64,000 bases of DNA, from the NCBI GenBank assembly GCA_902362435.1, contig CABIWW010000014.1, positions 1 through 64,000 on the forward strand, written 5' to 3'. Under the pieces are notes generated by a model, which had not been told where the DNA came from, did no database searches, and saw nothing but the letters and a program-made list of their open reading frames with translations. This DNA comes from Eubacteriaceae bacterium (lineage in GTDB: Bacteria > Bacillota > Clostridia > Peptostreptococcales > Anaerovoracaceae). Numbering within the stretch: the first letter of the stretch is position 1; each line of letters opens with the position of its first letter. Below, piece by piece: positions 18,494 through 26,883 of this stretch. Both the position numbers and the translations under genes were made by a program.

Positions 18494-18522
18494 TTGACAA
18501 TACACAGTTGCAGTGGTATTGT
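18494..18522 (+). promoter_or_regulatory. SigA promoter of the HAD phosphatase gene
   Basis: TTGACA (18494-18499) and TATTGT (18517-18522) are 17 bp apart, divergent from the greA promoter. Confidence 0.75.
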
Positions 18523-18561
18523 AGAGGTGCTTATAGTAGTATATACAGGAGGTCAGCAATT

Positions 18562-19200
18562 ATGAAAATAAGCGGAGCTATTTTTGATATGGACGGCACG
18601 CTCCTGGACTCCACCGAAATGTGGAGAGGCGCTGCCGGCAGATATATAACATCACTCAGAAAAACACCTGAACCGGATCTCGGAGAAAAGACAAAGGACA
18701 TGACTCTTCCCGAGCTCTGCAGCTATCTCAAGAGCGAATACGCGATAGCGACGACTGAAGAGAAGATCGCCAAAGGTTTCAACACGATACTGCGCGAGGA
18801 TTATCTTGCAGACGTCGATATAAAGGCGTACGTCCCGATCATACTTGAGAGATTCAAGCAGAAAGGCGTAGCGATGTGCGTGGCTACTTCCACTGACAAA
18901 TCTATCGCAGACGAGATACTCGCAAGACTCGGCATCCGCGATTACTTCTCGAGCATCGTAACATGGAAAGACGCAGGCTGCGGCAAGGTCGATCCTGAAG
19001 TCTTCAAGTACGCTCAGAGCGTTATCGGCACACCGACCGAAGAGACTATCGTCCTCGAGGACGGACTTCTCGCCGTCAAAGGCGCAAAAGAAGCCGGATT
19101 CTACGTTATCGCTGTCGCCGACGACAACGAAAAGGAAAACAGAGCCAAGATACAGAAGGCTGCGGACAGATTCATAGAGAGCTTCGAAGAACTTCTCTAG
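18562..19200 (+). CDS. HAD-family phosphatase, PGMB-like
   Basis: Cytoplasmic haloacid dehalogenase-type hydrolase, probably acting on a small phosphorylated metabolite. Motif I is FDMDGTLLDS at residues 8-17, motif II is the Thr/Ser of VATSTDKS, motif III the Lys of CGKVDP, and motif IV VLEDGLLAVKGA. A helical cap of about 65 residues follows motif I, as in the beta-phosphoglucomutase/phosphatase group. The ATG at 18562 has AGGAGG 9 nt upstream, giving 212 residues. It stands alone between its promoter and terminator, so context does not reveal the substrate. Confidence 0.85.
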   Translation: MKISGAIFDMDGTLLDSTEMWRGAAGRYITSLRKTPEPDLGEKTKDMTLPELCSYLKSEYAIATTEEKIAKGFNTILREDYLADVDIKAYVPIILERFKQKGVAMCVATSTDKSIADEILARLGIRDYFSSIVTWKDAGCGKVDPEVFKYAQSVIGTPTEETIVLEDGLLAVKGAKEAGFYVIAVADDNEKENRAKIQKAADRFIESFEELL

Positions 19201-19316
19201 TGTTATGTTTTGCAAAGCGCTGCAGACCGCAGTGTAAAAGGCTGTCACAGCAGCATGCATCACATTCATGAACGCTGCAGACATCAGACACATAATACCG
19301 TTCAAACCAGCAGAAA

Positions 19317-19359
19317 ACGGCTGACAGGAGATATATCTCTCCGGCGTCAGCCGTTTTTA
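19317..19359 (+). terminator. Terminator after the HAD gene
   Basis: AACGGCTGAC (19317-19326) pairs with GTCAGCCGTT (19346-19355), a GGAGA/TCTCC pair extends the stem, and T residues follow. The rest of the 300-bp gap between this gene and the racemase gene shows nothing else. Confidence 0.85.
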
Positions 19360-19501
19360 TTCTATATCGTATTCTTTTTCATGCCGCCCGCAGGTGTCAG
19401 GCAGCATGTGCCGAATTTGCAGGTGCCGTTTTTACACGACCCGGTCTGCCGATCCGGCATCCGGTCCTGTCCGCCGGCTCCGCATCAGGCTCAGCATTAC
19501 A

Positions 19502-20596
19502 TTATATGTACACCTTCTCGATGTTAGGAGAATTAGTCAGATACACGAGATTCGCATAGCTCGGCAGAAACTCGACTATATCGCCGACCTTTATCTCACG
19601 CTCCGCGTCTTCTATATCGAGTATAGTGTGGTCGCTCGAGGCCCCCAGCACCTCTATACCCGGCTCTTTCAGATCGAGCTTTTCAGGGAACGCATAATCT
19701 ACTTTTCCGAGAGCTATCAGAGCGCGCTTTCTCGTGCCTCTGTCCTCGTATTCAGGCTTGTTGCCGAACGAATCGAACATGATCTCCCCAACAGGATATG
19801 ACGGCTTGTCCTTGACCTCTATCACCTCGGCTCTGAGCGTGAACACGTCCCTGTTCATGAAGCTCATATCGTAGCCCCACAGGTCTTCCAGGTCTTTAGC
19901 AAGCAGTATGCCCTCTCCTACGCGCAGCATGTTTATCCGCGCGGGCAGATCACCGTCCATTATCCTCGGCAGTGTGCTCGTAGCACCGCCGGAAATGAAC
20001 TCCAGCTCTCTGCCTATCTTTTCCTCTATCATTTCGGCACAGTCGATCAGCTCCTGCAGCTTTTCCGGCGTCGCAGCAACAGATCCGTAGCACCCCAGAT
20101 TCGTACCTACGCCCGCAAGATGAAGATTGTGCAGATCATTTTCCACCATCAGCGCAGCATCCAGAAGTTCATCCTTATCCCAGAATCCTTCTCTCAGATC
20201 TCCAAGATCTACCATCAGCAGCACCTGATGTATCCTGTCCTGGATCCCCGCCTGACGATCGAGCTCTCTGAGCACCTCGACCTCGCTGTTAAGGCTTATA
20301 TCCGTTATCCTGACCACATCTGCAGCTTCGCTCAGCATCGGTATCCTTATCAGCATCAGCGGTGTCTGCATATCAAAAGCCCTGAGCGGTTCCAGCTGTT
20401 CGAGCCTCGATGACGCCATGAACCTGACGCCTGCTCTTTCAAACTGCGCGGCACATTCAGGAAGCCCCGTGCAGCCTTTTATCACACCTGCGACCTCAAC
20501 GCCGCAGTCACTGCATTTCTGCACCACACGCGCCACGTTTTGTCTGAGCTTGTTCAAATCGATTATCAGTTCCGGATATCTGCTGTGCATATTCAT
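19502..20596 (-). CDS. Alanine racemase-family PLP protein, ornithine racemase-like
   Basis: Fold-type III PLP enzyme, probably an amino-acid racemase. The PLP lysine is expected in VAGVIKGCTGLPE near residue 40. The segments DISLNSEVEVLREL, LMVDLGDLREG and GVGTNLGCYG resemble, from memory, the ornithine racemase (Orr/YhfX) branch rather than Alr. Length 364 fits. I chose the ATG at 20596 because AAGGAGG lies 6 nt before it; the frame is open 24 nt further upstream. It follows the acyl-CoA ligase-like gene by about 40 bp, as last gene of a four-gene run. Ornithine, alanine or another substrate is not decided by sequence. Confidence 0.75.
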   Translation of the reverse strand: MNMHSRYPELIIDLNKLRQNVARVVQKCSDCGVEVAGVIKGCTGLPECAAQFERAGVRFMASSRLEQLEPLRAFDMQTPLMLIRIPMLSEAADVVRITDISLNSEVEVLRELDRQAGIQDRIHQVLLMVDLGDLREGFWDKDELLDAALMVENDLHNLHLAGVGTNLGCYGSVAATPEKLQELIDCAEMIEEKIGRELEFISGGATSTLPRIMDGDLPARINMLRVGEGILLAKDLEDLWGYDMSFMNRDVFTLRAEVIEVKDKPSYPVGEIMFDSFGNKPEYEDRGTRKRALIALGKVDYAFPEKLDLKEPGIEVLGASSDHTILDIEDAEREIKVGDIVEFLPSYANLVYLTNSPNIEKVYI

Positions 20597-20635
20597 TGCG
20601 AGCCTCCTTGCATCCTTCATCCTTGTCTTGTATCA

Positions 20636-22372
20636 CTAGTCTTCTTCCCGTACAGCAGCTCCTGTTCTGCGGATCTTCCTGGTCGAGGTCTTCTCAAATT
20701 CCTCGTCCCTGAGCTTGAACCGCTTCACGCGCTTGTACGCAGGCATTTTATCGTTTATTTCTTCTATTGAATTCTTTATTGCCGCCATGAGCTCATCGCC
20801 GGAAACGTCTCCCAGCTCCTTCTTTATGTTCTCATATGACGGGAATATCTCAGCTTTGACCACGACATCGTCGTTCTTCCTGTCGACAGCGCCGTATACG
20901 ATGACTTCCTCGATGAACGGCTGCTCCAGAAGCAGATACTCGATCTCCTCCGGGAAGATATTCTTTCCGTTCTTGGTGACGATGACGTTCTTTTTCCTTC
21001 CGCATATATAGAGGAATCCCTCATCATCGAATCTGCCGTAATCGCCCGTGTACAGCCAGCCGTCGCGCAGCACTTCCGCAGTCGCCTCCGGATCGTTGTA
21101 ATACCCTATCATCACTGACGGCCCCTTGCATATGATCTCGCCGACGCCGTCCGCATCCTGATTTATTATCTTTACCTCCGTGCCCGGCATAGGCTTGCCG
21201 ACCGACTCCGCCTTGCTGTAATAGTCTCTGTTCACCGCTATGATCGGGGCGTTTTCCGTCATACCGTAACCCTGTATCATAGGCAGTCCCATCGCTTCAT
21301 AGTCTTTTATCACCTGCGGATTTATCGCTGCCCCGCCGGCTATGAAAAGTTCCATCCTGTTTCCCAGACTCGTATGTATCTGGGCGAATATTTTTCTCAT
21401 AGCCTTCTGATTGTTGAACAGCCTTGTCTTCTGCGCAAGCTGCATCATTTTTCTCATCTTTCCTGCAGCTCCGGAAGCTTCTGCCTGCTTCCAGACTTTT
21501 TTGTGCATGCTCTCAAATACTATAGGAACTCCCAGCATTACCGTCGCTCCGCACTCTTTGAGATTCTGCTGTATATATCTCAGACCCTCGCAGATAGCGA
21601 CGAACATTCCCTGATACAGTCCTGTTAACACGTGACATGTGAGTTCATACGTGTGATGCATAGGCAGTACCGAAAGCCCTCCTCCCGGCTGCCTTATTTT
21701 AACGTATTTCGACATATTGTAAACGTTTGCCGAGATATTTTTGTGTGACAGCATCACACCCTTCGCCATTCCTGTCGTTCCCGAGGTGAACAGCAGCGTG
21801 CACATAGCTTCTCTGTCTATCACCGCATCAAGAAATTCCCTGTCGCCGTCTTCGATAAGAGCGGCACCTTTCCTGATCAGCCTGTCCCAGCTAAGAACAC
21901 CTTCGCTGTCTTCATCTGCATCCATGTTTATCCTTACTTTTACGAACCCGCCGGCGTCTTCAAGTGCCGCCATCGTCTTTTTCTCCATCTTTTTGGAAAA
22001 AATTATAGCGTCTACTTCCGACCGCTTTATCAGATTGCCGATCTCTATCTCCGTAAGATCCTTGTCGAGAGGCACGACCACACCTGTACCGTTGGTGACC
22101 GCAAGATATGAAACGACCCACTTGTAGCTGTTTTCGCCTATCACTGCGATCTTGCTGTCGCGGAGCCCCATATCTGTAAGCGCCGTTCCCAGACAGTCTA
22201 TATCCTCCTTGAGCTGGATATACGATATAGGCCTGTATTCTCCGCCCGGCACATCCTTTACGAGAAACGCCGGATCATTGCCGTACATTTCAGCACTCGA
22301 ATATATCATATCTCTGAGATCGTTTATATATCTCATCCTGTACAACGTGTCTTTGTATTTTCTGCTATTCAA
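20636..22372 (-). CDS. AMP-forming acyl-CoA synthetase, long-chain fatty acid type
   Basis: ANL-superfamily enzyme expected to activate a carboxylic acid with ATP and transfer it to CoA. The P-loop is LLFTSGTTGMAKGVMLSH near residue 210. The motifs QGYGMTENAPI, DGWLYTGDYGRFDDEGFL and GRKKNVIVTKNGKNIFPEEIE are all present, so both domains look intact. Length 578 is typical. The start codon is TTG at 22372, preceded by GAGGAG, and overlaps the stop codon of the upstream C_GCAxxG_C_C gene by 8 nt. The acid substrate is unknown. Confidence 0.85.
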   Translation of the reverse strand: MNSRKYKDTLYRMRYINDLRDMIYSSAEMYGNDPAFLVKDVPGGEYRPISYIQLKEDIDCLGTALTDMGLRDSKIAVIGENSYKWVVSYLAVTNGTGVVVPLDKDLTEIEIGNLIKRSEVDAIIFSKKMEKKTMAALEDAGGFVKVRINMDADEDSEGVLSWDRLIRKGAALIEDGDREFLDAVIDREAMCTLLFTSGTTGMAKGVMLSHKNISANVYNMSKYVKIRQPGGGLSVLPMHHTYELTCHVLTGLYQGMFVAICEGLRYIQQNLKECGATVMLGVPIVFESMHKKVWKQAEASGAAGKMRKMMQLAQKTRLFNNQKAMRKIFAQIHTSLGNRMELFIAGGAAINPQVIKDYEAMGLPMIQGYGMTENAPIIAVNRDYYSKAESVGKPMPGTEVKIINQDADGVGEIICKGPSVMIGYYNDPEATAEVLRDGWLYTGDYGRFDDEGFLYICGRKKNVIVTKNGKNIFPEEIEYLLLEQPFIEEVIVYGAVDRKNDDVVVKAEIFPSYENIKKELGDVSGDELMAAIKNSIEEINDKMPAYKRVKRFKLRDEEFEKTSTRKIRRTGAAVREED

Positions 22373-22793
22373 TACCTATCACTCCTCGCTTCTGAGCCAG
22401 ATATCCTTCCAGGATCTCTGCTGCATCCTGGACACATCCGTCGCAGCTTCGCAAAACCTTTTTGGTATCAACGCCTTTTATATCTCTGCAGATGACAGAC
22501 TGGTTCTTTGCCTTGAACTGCTCTGTCAGTGCTTTCATCGCCTTGTAGCTTTCCTTTTTTGATTTCGGAGCATCGAGCGCACCGTCAGATTCTATCATAC
22601 CGACTACTGCCGCCATTCCCGATACGGCGCCGCATGTTCCCATCGTTCCCATGCCGAATCCGAATGCCTCCATCATTTCAAAAACTTCCTTCTCGTCTCT
22701 GCCGAGTTCTTCACAGAACGCGCATGCGACAGCCTGTGCGCAGTTGTACTTTTTCTTATGGTTGGCAACTGCTCTCTCTGCAAATTTTCCCAT
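22365..22793 (-). CDS. C_GCAxxG_C_C family protein
   Basis: Small cytoplasmic protein of the cysteine-patterned C_GCAxxG_C_C family, thought to be redox or metal related. The visible pattern is NCAQAVACAF near residue 18, then GTMGTCGAVSGMAAVVG near 50, and later SVICRDI and SCDGCVQDAAEI. The ATG at 22793 has AGGAAGGAA upstream, giving 142 residues; the longer open frame upstream is antisense to nothing useful and overlaps the FAD gene. It lies 4 bp after the FAD-dependent dehydrogenase stop and overlaps the ligase start, so the three are translated together. Biochemical role unknown. Confidence 0.85.
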   Translation of the reverse strand: MGKFAERAVANHKKKYNCAQAVACAFCEELGRDEKEVFEMMEAFGFGMGTMGTCGAVSGMAAVVGMIESDGALDAPKSKKESYKAMKALTEQFKAKNQSVICRDIKGVDTKKVLRSCDGCVQDAAEILEGYLAQKRGVIGIE

Positions 22794-22797
22794 TTTT

Positions 22798-24186
22798 CTA
22801 TTCCTTCCTGCCGTATTTTTCAGCCAGTATCCTGCCGACATACACACCGCTCGCCGAGGCCTGTGAAAGAGAGTGTGTAACTCCCGATCCGTCGCCCAGC
22901 GCATAAAGTCCCGGTACCGCTGTCTGCAGGTGTTCGTCGACTTCGATCTTTGAATTGTAGAACTTGACTTCCACACCGTACAGCAGCGTATCTTCGTTTG
23001 CCGTTCCCGGTGCGATCTTGTCAAGCGCATATATCATTTCTATTATATTGTCCAGCTGTCTCTTAGGTATTACCAGGCTGAGGTCTCCCGGTGTAGCCTG
23101 GAGTGTAGGCCTTGTAAAGCATTTCTCCATCCTTCTGGCACTGCTTCGTCTGCCCTTTACGAGATCCCCGAATCTCTGCAGCAGCACTCCGCCGCCCAGC
23201 ATGTTCGAAAGCCTTGCGATCGATTCACCGTACTCGTTGCTGTCCTCAAACGGCTCAGTGAATTTGTTCGATACGAGAAGCGCGAAGTTCGTATTCTCCG
23301 TACGAAGCTCCGGATCCGCATAGCTGTGACCGTTTACCGTCACTATGCCGTTAGTGTTCTCTGCAACGACTTCCCCGTACGGGTTCATGCAGAACGTCCT
23401 TACCATATCATTGTATTTATCAGTCTTGTACACGATCTTGCTTTCGTATACATCGTCTGTTATGTGCTTGAATATCTCTGCCGGCAGCTCGACTCTGACA
23501 CCTATGTCCACGCGGTTTTTCTTCTGTTTGATGCCGAATTTATCGCATATCTCCGCACTCCATTTCGATCCGGAACGGCCTGTCGCCATCACGAGATCTT
23601 TACATCTGTACTGCTCGCCCTTGTTCGTCGTAAGCAGGAAAGAGCCGTCGTCCTCTATGTCGACATTTTCGATCGTCGTATAAAATTCGGTTTCTATCCT
23701 TTCGCTGCAGTAATCGAAGATCTTGCCGAGGATTCTGACATTCCTGTCAGTTCCCAGATGTCTTACCTTCGCTTCAAGAAGGTGCAGGTTGTTTCTGAGC
23801 GCTATGGTCTTGAGCTCGGAGCTTGCCGTCGAGTAAAGTCTGGCGTCTGCACCGCCCATGCTGCAGAGCACTTCGTCCACGTATTCCATCAGTTCCATAG
23901 CCTTGTCCACACCTACATAATTGTGCAGATCTCCGCCGAACTGTGTCGTTATGTTGTATTTTCCGTCCGAAAGAGTACCCGCCCCTCCGTATCCGTTCAT
24001 TATGTGGCACGGAGAACATTTCAGACAGTTCTTTGCGCCTGCCTTGATAGGACACTGGCGCTTTTCAAGAACCGCACCTTTATCTATCATCAGTATCCTG
24101 GCATCAGTATTGAGTCTGGCCAGCTCATATGACATGAACACTCCGCTTGCACCAGCTCCTATTATAATAATGTCATAAGTTTTCAT
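22798..24186 (-). CDS. FAD-dependent dehydrogenase (COG2509-like)
   Basis: Flavoprotein with an N-terminal dinucleotide-binding motif YDIIIIGAGASGVF (residues 4-17) and a C-terminal FAD motif VPGLYALGDGSGVTHSLSQA. Near residues 45-70 it carries CPIKAGAKNCLKCSPCHIMNGYGGAG, whose clustered cysteines suggest a redox centre. Length 462 fits. The ATG at 24186 has GGAGG directly upstream; an in-frame ATG 18 nt earlier has none. First gene of the run with C_GCAxxG_C_C, acyl-CoA ligase and racemase genes. Substrate not known. Confidence 0.8.
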   Translation of the reverse strand: MKTYDIIIIGAGASGVFMSYELARLNTDARILMIDKGAVLEKRQCPIKAGAKNCLKCSPCHIMNGYGGAGTLSDGKYNITTQFGGDLHNYVGVDKAMELMEYVDEVLCSMGGADARLYSTASSELKTIALRNNLHLLEAKVRHLGTDRNVRILGKIFDYCSERIETEFYTTIENVDIEDDGSFLLTTNKGEQYRCKDLVMATGRSGSKWSAEICDKFGIKQKKNRVDIGVRVELPAEIFKHITDDVYESKIVYKTDKYNDMVRTFCMNPYGEVVAENTNGIVTVNGHSYADPELRTENTNFALLVSNKFTEPFEDSNEYGESIARLSNMLGGGVLLQRFGDLVKGRRSSARRMEKCFTRPTLQATPGDLSLVIPKRQLDNIIEMIYALDKIAPGTANEDTLLYGVEVKFYNSKIEVDEHLQTAVPGLYALGDGSGVTHSLSQASASGVYVGRILAEKYGRKE

Positions 24187-24310
24187 AAGATCCTCCGTTT
24201 TCAAACATAGTCAGCTTTCATTTTATACCACACAGCACGAAATTGCTATATATTTTGTTTTCTTATCATCGTATCTTCACAATGCAGGCTATTCCGTCAC
24301 ACGCTAAAAA

Positions 24311-24342
24311 CCGGCAAGCGTCTCAAACGGTCCGCTTGCCGG
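24311..24342 (-). terminator. Terminator of the DUF1292 gene
   Basis: CCGGCAAGCG pairs perfectly with CGCTTGCCGG, followed by a T run on the minus strand. It separates this gene from the FAD gene downstream. Confidence 0.9.
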
Positions 24343-24366
24343 CCTATCGTCATATACACGTCATCG

Positions 24367-24639
24367 CTAGGCTTCTTCTACTGCCAGTTTTTCGAATTCT
24401 GCAACGACCTTTTCGAATTCCTCGTCGTCCTTGATGTCTATCAGATCATAATCTTCTCCGTGCTCCTTGTAGCCGTAGATATAGACATCCTCAGATCCGA
24501 GAGGATTGAGAGCTATATACTCTTTGCCCAGTGCGTCAAAAACACCGAGGATCCCGCATTCTTCCGCAGTTTCATCATCGTATTCCAGTGTGATGATATC
24601 CTCTTCTTCATATCCGTATAAATCTTTTTTATCAGCCAT
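24367..24639 (-). CDS. DUF1292 family protein
   Basis: Small, very acidic cytoplasmic protein of 90 residues. The family core EEEDIITLEYDDETAEECGILGVFDALGKEYIAL and the later VYIYGYKE segment are recognisable. Function is unknown for the family, which is common in Firmicutes next to yrrK/yrvJ-type genes, a context not seen here. GGAGG precedes the ATG. It has its own promoter and terminator. Confidence 0.9.
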   Translation of the reverse strand: MADKKDLYGYEEEDIITLEYDDETAEECGILGVFDALGKEYIALNPLGSEDVYIYGYKEHGEDYDLIDIKDDEEFEKVVAEFEKLAVEEA

Positions 24640-24680
24640 TTCTTTCCTCCGTACTCAGAATTTTTCTGTCCAATAGCATT

Positions 24681-24709
24681 ACTATAACATCAAGCTCTGC
24701 TTTTAGCAA
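24681..24709 (-). promoter_or_regulatory. Promoter of the DUF1292 gene
   Basis: TTGCTA (24704-24709) and TATAGT (24681-24686) on the minus strand are 17 bp apart. Confidence 0.6.
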
Positions 24710-24782
24710 CAAAATATTCTGCCTGAAACAGTGTTACATATAATTCAGAAAATCGGCAGATAATTTTATCGCCTGACAGACG

Positions 24783-24810
24783 AAAAGCCGGAGCTTGTGT
24801 CCCGGCCTTT
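24783..24810 (-). terminator. Terminator of nhaC
   Basis: AAGGCCGG pairs with CCGGCTT on the minus strand, followed by TTTTCG. Confidence 0.75.
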
Positions 24811-24853
24811 CATGTATGAATCACTTTATGAAGTTTGCAAGTTTTTTCTTATA

Positions 24854-26353
24854 CTATACCATAACAAATCCGCAGATAAGATATCCTATCGCTGCTACGG
24901 CTCCTGCGAGGAGACCTAACGGCATCTGAGTCCATGCATGCGCGAAGTTGTCGCAGCCTGTAGCGGATGAAGTTATTACAGTACAATCGGAGTAGAAGCA
25001 GCAGTGGCTTCCCAGTACTCCCGCCGAAACTACAGCTCCGCATCCGAGAGCAACAGGTATTCCTGTTCCCATGCAGATCGGTATTACTATCGGCAGTGCG
25101 ATTATGTACATTCCCCAGTTAGTTCCTGTAAAGAACTCTGTTATTGCAAGAAGTATGAATATGATAACCGGAAGCATCTGCGGTGAAGCATATGCAACAG
25201 CAACGTCGATAACGAAACGAGTGAATCCTATCTGATCGTTTACTGCCGCAAAGATATATGCCAGAACCATCAGGCAGAGAGGAAGGATCATGTTCTTGAG
25301 TCCCTCAACGCTGTAGTCCCAGAATTCCTCTGCAGTTATCAGCTTCTGTCCCACGAAGAGAACGAAGCAGACAGCCATAGTAGCAATTACACCGTGCTGC
25401 ATATCGAGGTCGAATAATATCGTGAAGAAAATCATGCTGAAAACAGGGATAACGAGATTGATCAGTCTAGGCTTGCCCTTGATCTCAACTTCTCCTGCTC
25501 CCAGGTCGATCTTTTCTGATCCCGGAGGCGCCAGAGGTCCGCCTGACAGAGCTCTCTCCTCAGCCTTCTTCATAGGACCGAATACAGGAACTATATGCCA
25601 GATCACCAGTGGTACGAGTATTGCTGCAGCCCATGCGTAGAAGCTGAATGGGATCGTAGTGACAAACGACTGGATTTCCTGACCTTCCGTGCCGTAACCG
25701 TTGCCGACCATGATACGTCCTGCGAATATAGCCCATGTGGTTATAGGGATCAATGCACAGAGAGGTGCCGCTGTTGAAGATGTAACATAACTGAGCATTT
25801 CACGTGACACCTTGTATTTGTCAGTCAGTTTCTTCATGCATGAACCGATAGTCATGGAGTTGAGATAGTCGTCGATAAATATCACGCATCCCAGAACATA
25901 CGTCCATGTCAATGCTGCCTCTCTTGATTTTGCTTTCTTTCCTGCCCATTCTCCAAAGGCCTGTGCGCCTCCGCTTACTTCGATAAGCTTGATGATGGAA
26001 CCCATGAGTCCGCAGACGATTATAAGCCATCCGGTGTCCTCATCCATCATAACTCCAGTTGCAGTTTCGCTTAAGTTTCCGATCAGGTTGCCTGTCGGAG
26101 CAGCAAGGATCAGTCCGACAATCGAGCCCAGTATCAGTCCCTCAAGAACTCGTTTTGTCGCAAAGATGTACACTACCAGGAACACCGCAGGTACACATGA
26201 CCAGATACCTATGTTGCCGCCGTCTTTTTCCAGATTTTCTACCGGTACCAAAGTGAACGCAATAGCATAAGAAACTGCAACAACTAATAAGATTACTATT
26301 ATTGCGCGAATCGGATTGAAGTTTCTAACTTCATTTTGTAATTTCTCTGTCAC
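24854..26353 (-). CDS. nhaC: NhaC-family Na+/H+ antiporter
   Basis: Integral membrane transporter of the NhaC/ion transporter superfamily, expected to exchange Na+ (or a small organic anion in some relatives) for protons. About 11-12 hydrophobic segments are visible. Family signatures are IFIDDYLNSMTIGSCMKKLTDKY near residue 170, TSSTAAPLCALIPITTWA, and GVLGSHCCFYSDCTVITSSATGCDNFAH near the C-terminus. Length 499 is normal. It starts with GTG, preceded by AAAGGAGAG. A leader of about 375 nt with an internal terminator precedes it. The sigma-54 activator gene is divergent from it. Confidence 0.88.
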   Translation of the reverse strand: MTEKLQNEVRNFNPIRAIIVILLVVAVSYAIAFTLVPVENLEKDGGNIGIWSCVPAVFLVVYIFATKRVLEGLILGSIVGLILAAPTGNLIGNLSETATGVMMDEDTGWLIIVCGLMGSIIKLIEVSGGAQAFGEWAGKKAKSREAALTWTYVLGCVIFIDDYLNSMTIGSCMKKLTDKYKVSREMLSYVTSSTAAPLCALIPITTWAIFAGRIMVGNGYGTEGQEIQSFVTTIPFSFYAWAAAILVPLVIWHIVPVFGPMKKAEERALSGGPLAPPGSEKIDLGAGEVEIKGKPRLINLVIPVFSMIFFTILFDLDMQHGVIATMAVCFVLFVGQKLITAEEFWDYSVEGLKNMILPLCLMVLAYIFAAVNDQIGFTRFVIDVAVAYASPQMLPVIIFILLAITEFFTGTNWGMYIIALPIVIPICMGTGIPVALGCGAVVSAGVLGSHCCFYSDCTVITSSATGCDNFAHAWTQMPLGLLAGAVAAIGYLICGFVMV

Positions 26354-26440
26354 TCTTTCTCTCCTTTCATATAAATAGATTTAGTATGATTTGTATAATT
26401 CCCTGCCAGGTGTGTCACTGATGCTGTTTACCGGCAGAAA

Positions 26441-26479
26441 AATAAAAAAGACCATGAAAAAACAACTTTCCATGGTCTT
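26441..26479 (-). terminator. Intrinsic terminator inside the nhaC leader
   Basis: AAGACCATG (26471-26479 in minus sense) pairs perfectly with CATGGTCTT (26448-26456) around a 14-nt loop, and a T-rich run follows. It lies about 290 nt after the promoter and about 90 nt before the nhaC start, an attenuator-like position. Confidence 0.85.
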
Positions 26480-26729
26480 AAACAGCCAACAATACATGTT
26501 TCCGTATAAGCATACAGATTTAATGGTTACCGACCGATAAAAACAGTTCCTTCTGCGCAGCGTTCGCGTCGCTTCAGGCATCATCCGTTCTGATCTGCGG
26601 TAAATATGAATTTTTCTATCCTTCTCAATGCTCATGACTACACCGCTAAGTGTAACTCTGCGGCCTGATATCCGCACAGTCAACTGACGGAGCTCGTCAC
26701 CTTTAAAATAAAGTGAACATCTTTCGGAT
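26441..26729 (-). ncRNA. Leader RNA upstream of nhaC, candidate riboswitch or attenuator
   Basis: A transcript from the consensus promoter at 26736-26763 would start near 26729 and end at the terminator at 26441-26479, about 289 nt. Inside are small hairpins such as CTGTGCGG/CCGCAG and TACAC/GTGTA. An open frame reads through it (beginning MSTSERCSLYFKG), but its ATG overlaps the -10 box and would not be in the RNA. I could not assign a known riboswitch class. A small regulatory RNA or a leader peptide are alternatives. Confidence 0.45.
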
Positions 26730-26735
26730 GTACTC

Positions 26736-26763
26736 ATTATAGCAATATTGCGAAAATTGTCAA
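26736..26763 (-). promoter_or_regulatory. Consensus SigA promoter of the nhaC leader
   Basis: Perfect TTGACA (26758-26763) and TATAAT (26736-26741) on the minus strand, 16 bp apart. Confidence 0.85.
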
Positions 26764-26883
26764 GAGTATTTTTCTTCCCTGTTAATATTATGCTTGACAA
26801 GCGACGATATGAAGCTGAAAATATTACGTATCATTCATGTCTGCTGACAATATGAAATACATGCAGGAAGGGAGAGTGTACAG

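Noticed and set aside
26381..26800. 139-codon minus-strand frame in the nhaC leader (MSTSERCSLYFKG...)
   Set aside because: No ribosome binding site, a consensus promoter lies inside it with the -10 box over the first plausible internal ATG, and a terminator hairpin cuts its 3' half. The segment LTVRISGRRVTLSGVV looks protein-like, so I keep it as a doubt rather than a gene.
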